Positions 5,335 to 8,490 of a stretch of 8,490 bases of DNA are shown here, one piece after another. Numbering within the stretch: position 1 is the first letter of the stretch; the number at the start of each line of letters is the position of its first letter. Where the stretch lies: NCBI GenBank assembly GCA_903826715.1, contig CAIKFN010000057.1:1-8490 (forward strand), in the 5' to 3' direction. This DNA is from an uncultured Actinomycetes bacterium (GTDB lineage: Bacteria > Actinomycetota > Acidimicrobiia > Acidimicrobiales > RAAP-2). The notes under the pieces were generated by a model, which was given only the letters and a program-made list of their open reading frames with translations, was not told where the DNA came from and did no database searches. The position numbers and the translations under genes are program-made.

Positions 5335-7494
5335 CTATTCGTTGGCTTCAACAGCAACGTGAGGAATAATGCGGTCGAGCCACTTAGGCATCCACCAGTT
5401 GGCCTTACCAATCGCGTGCATGATTGCTGGAACAAGAATGGTGCGAAGGATGAATGCGTCAAGAAGCACTGCTCCACCAAGTCCGATTCCAAACTCTGCA
5501 ATGACGCGCTGGCCACCGAATGCGAACGAAAAGAACACTGAAATCATGATGAGCGCAGCAGCCGTAATGATGCGCCCAGTGTTGGCCTGTCCGCGCTCGA
5601 TGGCGAGTTCGTTGTCACCGGTGTTAACCCATTCTTCGTGCATACGTGAAACTAAGAACACTTGGTAGTCCATTGAAAGTCCGAACAGAATGGCAATCAT
5701 GATCACCGGAAGGAATGCTTCCACCGGCCCCGTCCCAGCATTAATGAGTGAGCTGCCCCAGCCCCACTGAAATACTGCAACCACAAGTCCGAACGATGCC
5801 GCAACCGCGAGCAAATTCATAGCGGCTGCAACTAGGGGTACGAGCACACTTCTGAAAGCAACCATGAGCAGCAAGCAACCAAGAATCACAATCACCGTTA
5901 GGAAGAGTGGAATCTTCGAGTCGAGAATGTGTGCGAAGTCCTTAGTGATTGCCGTCTGTCCCCCAACGTAAATATGAGTTCCAGAAGACATTGTTGCCTT
6001 AGGGATGTACACGTTTCGAATGGAGTCAATCAGATGGTTAGTCGCTGAAGATTGAGGGCTTGTTTTTGAAATCACGCTAATGAGCCCCACGGTTCCCTGG
6101 GGGTTCTCAAATAGAGGTAGAACTGCAGCAACGCCGGGCTCAGTTTTTAGTGATGTAGCAAGTGCATTAAGCGCTGCCACGTCATTTGCATTATGAATTG
6201 CACCAACAACGCTAAGTGGTCCATTGAATCCAGGACCGAATCCTTGAGCGAGGTAGTCGTAAGCCATTCGAGTTGTGGAACCAGCTGGGTCAGTGCCTTG
6301 ATCTGAGCTTCCAAGTTGCAGTGAGAGTACTGGAACAGAGACGAGAAGAATTGCCGCGATTGCAGCGAGCGAAAGCACTTTTGGTCGGCGGGCGACAAAA
6401 GCGGACCAGCGCTGCCATCCACCAGCAGGGACAACACTCTCAGGTCCGCTGTTCTTGAGTGAGCGACGTTCCTTGCGACTTAGTACGCGGAACTTTTGGA
6501 ATCCAAGCAGCGACGGGAGCAGCGTCAGTGATGCAGTCATTGTTATAACAACAGTGAGTGCTGCAGAAATTCCTACACCGTTAAGGAACGAGAATCCAAG
6601 CACGAGCATTCCGAGTAGTGCAATGCACACTGTGGACCCAGCGAATAACACCGCACGACCAGAAGTGTTAATTGACGAAATGATTGAGTCTTCAACGCTC
6701 ATACCTTGTTTGAGGTTTTGTCTACTTCTGGTGACAATGAACAGTGCGTAGTCAATACCAACACCCAGACCAATTAGTGACCCAAGAATTGGAGCGAAAT
6801 CTGCAATTGAAAGCGCGTGGCTGAGCAACGTTGTTGCACCTGAAGCGATTACAAGTGCAAAAAGAGCAATGCCAAGTGGTAGCAACATTGCAAAGAATGA
6901 GCCGAAGGCGAGCAGTAAGACAATCGCTGTTGCAATCAGACCGCCTAGCTCTCCGGGGCTGCCCTTAGGAGAATTGAGTTGTCCAAATGCTGGGCCACCG
7001 AAGACAACTTGTAGCTGCTTCGAAGCAATTTTTTCTGCAGTTGTCTGAACTGCTTTTATCTTGGGAATGTCGAGTGAGTGGGCGGACTTGGTGAAGGTCA
7101 CCGAGGCGTATGCAATTGTGCCGGATTTGTTCATTTGTAATGCGCCTGGGCACATGGCGCCAACGTTGTCACAGAATGGAGAAACAACGCCCCCCTTGGC
7201 AACTTCTGGCAGCATTGCAACTTTGCCAAGCATTGTGTTAATTGCGGCTCTGTCGGTTTCGAGTGTGCCACTTGTTGCGTGGAACACAATTTGGTCAACA
7301 TCACCGGATTTTGCTTTAAAGCCACTCTGGAGAAGTTTGGTGGCCAAAATTGAATTCGTATTTGGAAGTGAGAAGTTGTTCTGGTAGGCAGAACCTACGG
7401 AAGAAGACACCGCACTGATGCCAACAAAGAGCAGAATCCAGACAATAAGGACATACCAGCGGTGGCGAACTGCAAAACGAGCGAGGAATTTCAT
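5335..7494 (-). CDS. MMPL/RND-family integral membrane exporter
   Basis: A 719-residue transporter of the MMPL branch of the RND superfamily, which uses the proton gradient to export lipids or other hydrophobic compounds. Architecture is the usual two-fold repeat: one membrane helix near residues 13-33, a large extracytoplasmic domain to about 180, helices 2-6 (about 185-345), helix 7 near 372-391, a second extracytoplasmic domain to about 525, and helices 8-12 to about 695. Proton-relay Asp-Tyr pairs are D248-Y249 (in GVGIDYALF) and D609-Y610 (in GLSMDYQVF), equivalent to those of MmpL3. C108 and C115 in the first outer domain could form a disulfide. The ATG at 7494 is chosen because AGGAG lies 5 bases upstream; a GTG 10 codons earlier would add a peptide with no such support. 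No long cytoplasmic C-terminal domain as in MmpL3. No regulator or lipid gene is adjacent, so the substrate is unknown. Confidence 0.93.
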   Translation of the reverse strand: MKFLARFAVRHRWYVLIVWILLFVGISAVSSSVGSAYQNNFSLPNTNSILATKLLQSGFKAKSGDVDQIVFHATSGTLETDRAAINTMLGKVAMLPEVAKGGVVSPFCDNVGAMCPGALQMNKSGTIAYASVTFTKSAHSLDIPKIKAVQTTAEKIASKQLQVVFGGPAFGQLNSPKGSPGELGGLIATAIVLLLAFGSFFAMLLPLGIALFALVIASGATTLLSHALSIADFAPILGSLIGLGVGIDYALFIVTRSRQNLKQGMSVEDSIISSINTSGRAVLFAGSTVCIALLGMLVLGFSFLNGVGISAALTVVITMTASLTLLPSLLGFQKFRVLSRKERRSLKNSGPESVVPAGGWQRWSAFVARRPKVLSLAAIAAILLVSVPVLSLQLGSSDQGTDPAGSTTRMAYDYLAQGFGPGFNGPLSVVGAIHNANDVAALNALATSLKTEPGVAAVLPLFENPQGTVGLISVISKTSPQSSATNHLIDSIRNVYIPKATMSSGTHIYVGGQTAITKDFAHILDSKIPLFLTVIVILGCLLLMVAFRSVLVPLVAAAMNLLAVAASFGLVVAVFQWGWGSSLINAGTGPVEAFLPVIMIAILFGLSMDYQVFLVSRMHEEWVNTGDNELAIERGQANTGRIITAAALIMISVFFSFAFGGQRVIAEFGIGLGGAVLLDAFILRTILVPAIMHAIGKANWWMPKWLDRIIPHVAVEANE

Positions 7495-7572
7495 TACTTC
7501 TCCTGAAGTGATTGGGGGAGGCACCGAGTAAAATCAAGGTGTGCAAAATGCATAGACATCTTAGGGGTGAAT
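7495..7572. promoter_or_regulatory. Divergent intergenic region between exporter and Nudix genes
   Basis: These 78 bases must contain the start signals for two genes transcribed away from each other. On + the only -10-like element I see is TAAAAT (7529-7534), without a good -35. On - there is TTGCAC (7548-7543 region) without a well-spaced -10. No clear operator dyad other than the hairpin over the exporter's ribosome site. Promoters are therefore inferred from geometry rather than from strong boxes. Confidence 0.35.
7500..7504 (-). promoter_or_regulatory. Ribosome binding site of the MMPL exporter, in a small hairpin
   Basis: On the - strand AGGAG is 5 bases before the ATG at 7494 and decides this start. 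It lies within a 5-bp inverted repeat with a 4-base loop (ACTTC, AGGA, GAAGT; 7496-7509), so part of the site would sit in the loop of a short mRNA hairpin. Confidence 0.65.
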
Positions 7573-8373
7573 GTGGCGCGAACAGACGACTGGCCCGCGC
7601 GTTTCCCCGGACATGTATTTCCTCAAATCATTCCCGTCCCTGACGACATTCAGCCAGGCAGCCCTGCGCCATGGTCGCAATTGAGTGAATTGGCACGAAG
7701 TGGTTTTTCACTTGAAAAAGTAGAAGCAGCACTTCGAAGTTCAAAACGTCACTTAGATGATTCACCAATTCCCGGTGATCCTATTGAAATGGCAGCCGTT
7801 GCTGACGCGAGGAAGCAGGAAATAACACGCCGCTCCGCAGTTCTCGTCGCCTTATTCGAAGAAGACGGCGAAGCGCACGTAATTCTCACCAGACGCTCAT
7901 TCGAAATGAGACACCACAGTGGCGAAGTTGCTCTTCCTGGAGGTCGCAGTGACCTCAATGAGACCCCCGTTACTACGGCTCTTCGTGAAGCTCAAGAAGA
8001 GGTGGGACTTGACCTTTCTACTGTTCGTACTATTGGGTGGCTAAGTCCAATTGTCACTTTCGCTTCAGGCTCTGCGATTTGGCCAGTTGTTGCGATTGTC
8101 GACAAACGCCCTGAATTAGTCCCGGTCCCAGTTGAAGTTGACCGAGCATTCACCATTGCTCTAAAAGACCTCGTCGCAGATGAAAAGTTTTTAGAAGAAC
8201 GCTGGCGCAGAGATCTTGCGCGACCTGGGTCCGATGAAGAAGGCTACTTCCCGCTGTACTTTTTCGCGGTTCCAGGCGACATCATCTGGGGGGCCACCGC
8301 CCGAGTTCTCACCGAACTGCTTTGTTTGCTCTGTGGGGTCCCTTGGCCTGACGCAAACCGGTCCTGGGGCTAA
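7573..8373 (+). CDS. Nudix hydrolase, probable CoA pyrophosphatase (NudL/Nudt7-like)
   Basis: A 266-residue cytoplasmic Nudix enzyme. The Nudix box (residues 124-146) is intact: G, five residues, E, seven residues, then REAQEEVGL, with the metal-binding glutamates present. Just before it, LTRRS..MRHHSGEVALPGG (about 105-124) fits the NuCoA motif that marks enzymes splitting coenzyme A into 3',5'-ADP and 4'-phosphopantetheine, except Leu replaces the usual Phe before PGG. About 100 residues precede the motif, an extension seen in actinobacterial homologues as I recall them. AGGGG (7563-7567) is 5 bases before the GTG at 7573, so I prefer it to the GTG at 7567, which overlaps that site; the protein would otherwise be 268 residues. 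Divergent from the exporter and followed 70 bases later by a GuaB3-like gene on the same strand. Confidence 0.88.
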   Translation: MARTDDWPARFPGHVFPQIIPVPDDIQPGSPAPWSQLSELARSGFSLEKVEAALRSSKRHLDDSPIPGDPIEMAAVADARKQEITRRSAVLVALFEEDGEAHVILTRRSFEMRHHSGEVALPGGRSDLNETPVTTALREAQEEVGLDLSTVRTIGWLSPIVTFASGSAIWPVVAIVDKRPELVPVPVEVDRAFTIALKDLVADEKFLEERWRRDLARPGSDEEGYFPLYFFAVPGDIIWGATARVLTELLCLLCGVPWPDANRSWG

Positions 8374-8399
8374 AACATTCGGGTAGATTGTTCTCTAAC

Positions 8400-8419
8400 G
8401 CAAACCACTTTTTGGTTGC
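8400..8419 (+). terminator. Weak possible terminator hairpin after the Nudix gene
   Basis: GCAAACCA (8400-8407) and TGGTTGC (8413-8419) pair over 7 bp with one bulged A and the loop CTTTT, followed by TGTTTTCT. The stem is short and only moderately GC-rich and the T-run is broken, so termination would be partial. It lies 24 bases upstream of the next start codon and could instead be a leader structure. Confidence 0.3.
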
Positions 8420-8443
8420 TGTTTTCTATAAACGGAGGAAATC

Positions 8444-8490
8444 ATGGCGGAAGTAGAAATTGGTATCTCCAAGTCAGCGCGTCAAGCGTA
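8444..8490 (+). CDS. GuaB3-like IMP dehydrogenase-family protein, 5' end only
   Basis: Only 15 full codons are inside the window and the gene runs off the right edge. The start ATG follows GGAGG (8434-8438) by 5 bases. The visible N-terminus MAEVEIG..KSARQAY resembles the start of actinobacterial GuaB3-family proteins (an EIG motif, a basic stretch, then AR.AY), which are paralogues of IMP dehydrogenase linked to purine metabolism and have been reported as GMP reductase-like in some actinobacteria. TATAAA (8427-8432) is -10-like but too near the start to be a promoter for a leadered mRNA. The identification rests on a very short stretch from memory. Confidence 0.6.
   Translation, partial: MAEVEIGISKSARQA

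Noticed and set aside
3396..7494. Alkyl sulfatase and MMPL exporter as one detergent-resistance module.
   Set aside because: They are convergent, not co-transcribed, and nothing in the exporter indicates its substrate; adjacency alone is too weak.
8351..8406. Direct repeat ACGCAAACC at 8351-8359 and 8398-8406.
   Set aside because: Nine bases, two copies, one inside the Nudix coding sequence; no flanking structure or further copies nearby, so chance is the best explanation.
1..8490. A defence island, mobile element, CRISPR array, integron or other novel multi-gene system.
   Set aside because: No transposase, integrase, nuclease, reverse transcriptase, repeat array or terminal repeats were found on either strand; every long reading frame on the coding strands is a recognisable housekeeping or metabolic family.

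Overview
The window looks like ordinary chromosomal DNA from an actinobacterium (Actinomycetota) of moderate GC, roughly half G+C by eye. The basis is protein character: an actinobacterial-type GroEL, a small protein closely resembling mycobacterial CysO, an actinobacterial MMPL transporter, and the first residues of a GuaB3-type IMP dehydrogenase-family protein. Gene order and base composition would suit a planktonic, Microbacteriaceae-like lineage, but that is inference. I see no insertion sequence, phage gene, CRISPR array, tRNA or rRNA, and codon use looks even throughout.

Layout. Bases 1-90 are a leader holding a stable-looking imperfect hairpin. Bases 91-1610 hold two overlapping + strand genes: a threonine-synthase-family PLP enzyme with an N-terminal four-cysteine zinc-ribbon-like segment, and a 91-residue ubiquitin-fold sulfur carrier (CysO/MoaD/ThiS family) ending in Gly-Gly. 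Six bases after the carrier's stop codon lies a CIRCE-type HrcA operator overlapping a promoter, followed by groEL (1690-3312) and a strong intrinsic terminator (3334-3366). No groES is next to it. A type III (zinc beta-lactamase-fold) alkyl sulfatase runs 3396-5324 on +. It converges, with only 10 bp between stop codons, on a 719-residue MMPL/RND exporter on the - strand (5335-7494). A 78-bp divergent region separates the exporter from a Nudix hydrolase of the CoA pyrophosphatase type (7573-8373, +). The window ends in the first 47 bases of a GuaB3-like gene (8444 onward).

How the genes relate. The clearest functional unit is the PLP enzyme plus sulfur carrier. In Mycobacterium tuberculosis, CysO thiocarboxylate donates sulfur to the PLP enzyme CysM to make cysteine. 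Here the translationally coupled PLP partner looks like a threonine synthase instead, which suggests a protein-thiocarboxylate route to cysteine or homocysteine, or a mis-annotated cysteine-synthase-like enzyme. This is the most interesting point in the window. The groEL operator is a symmetric CIRCE variant, indicating heat-shock control by HrcA. The remaining genes look like independent housekeeping or accessory functions without a visible common pathway.
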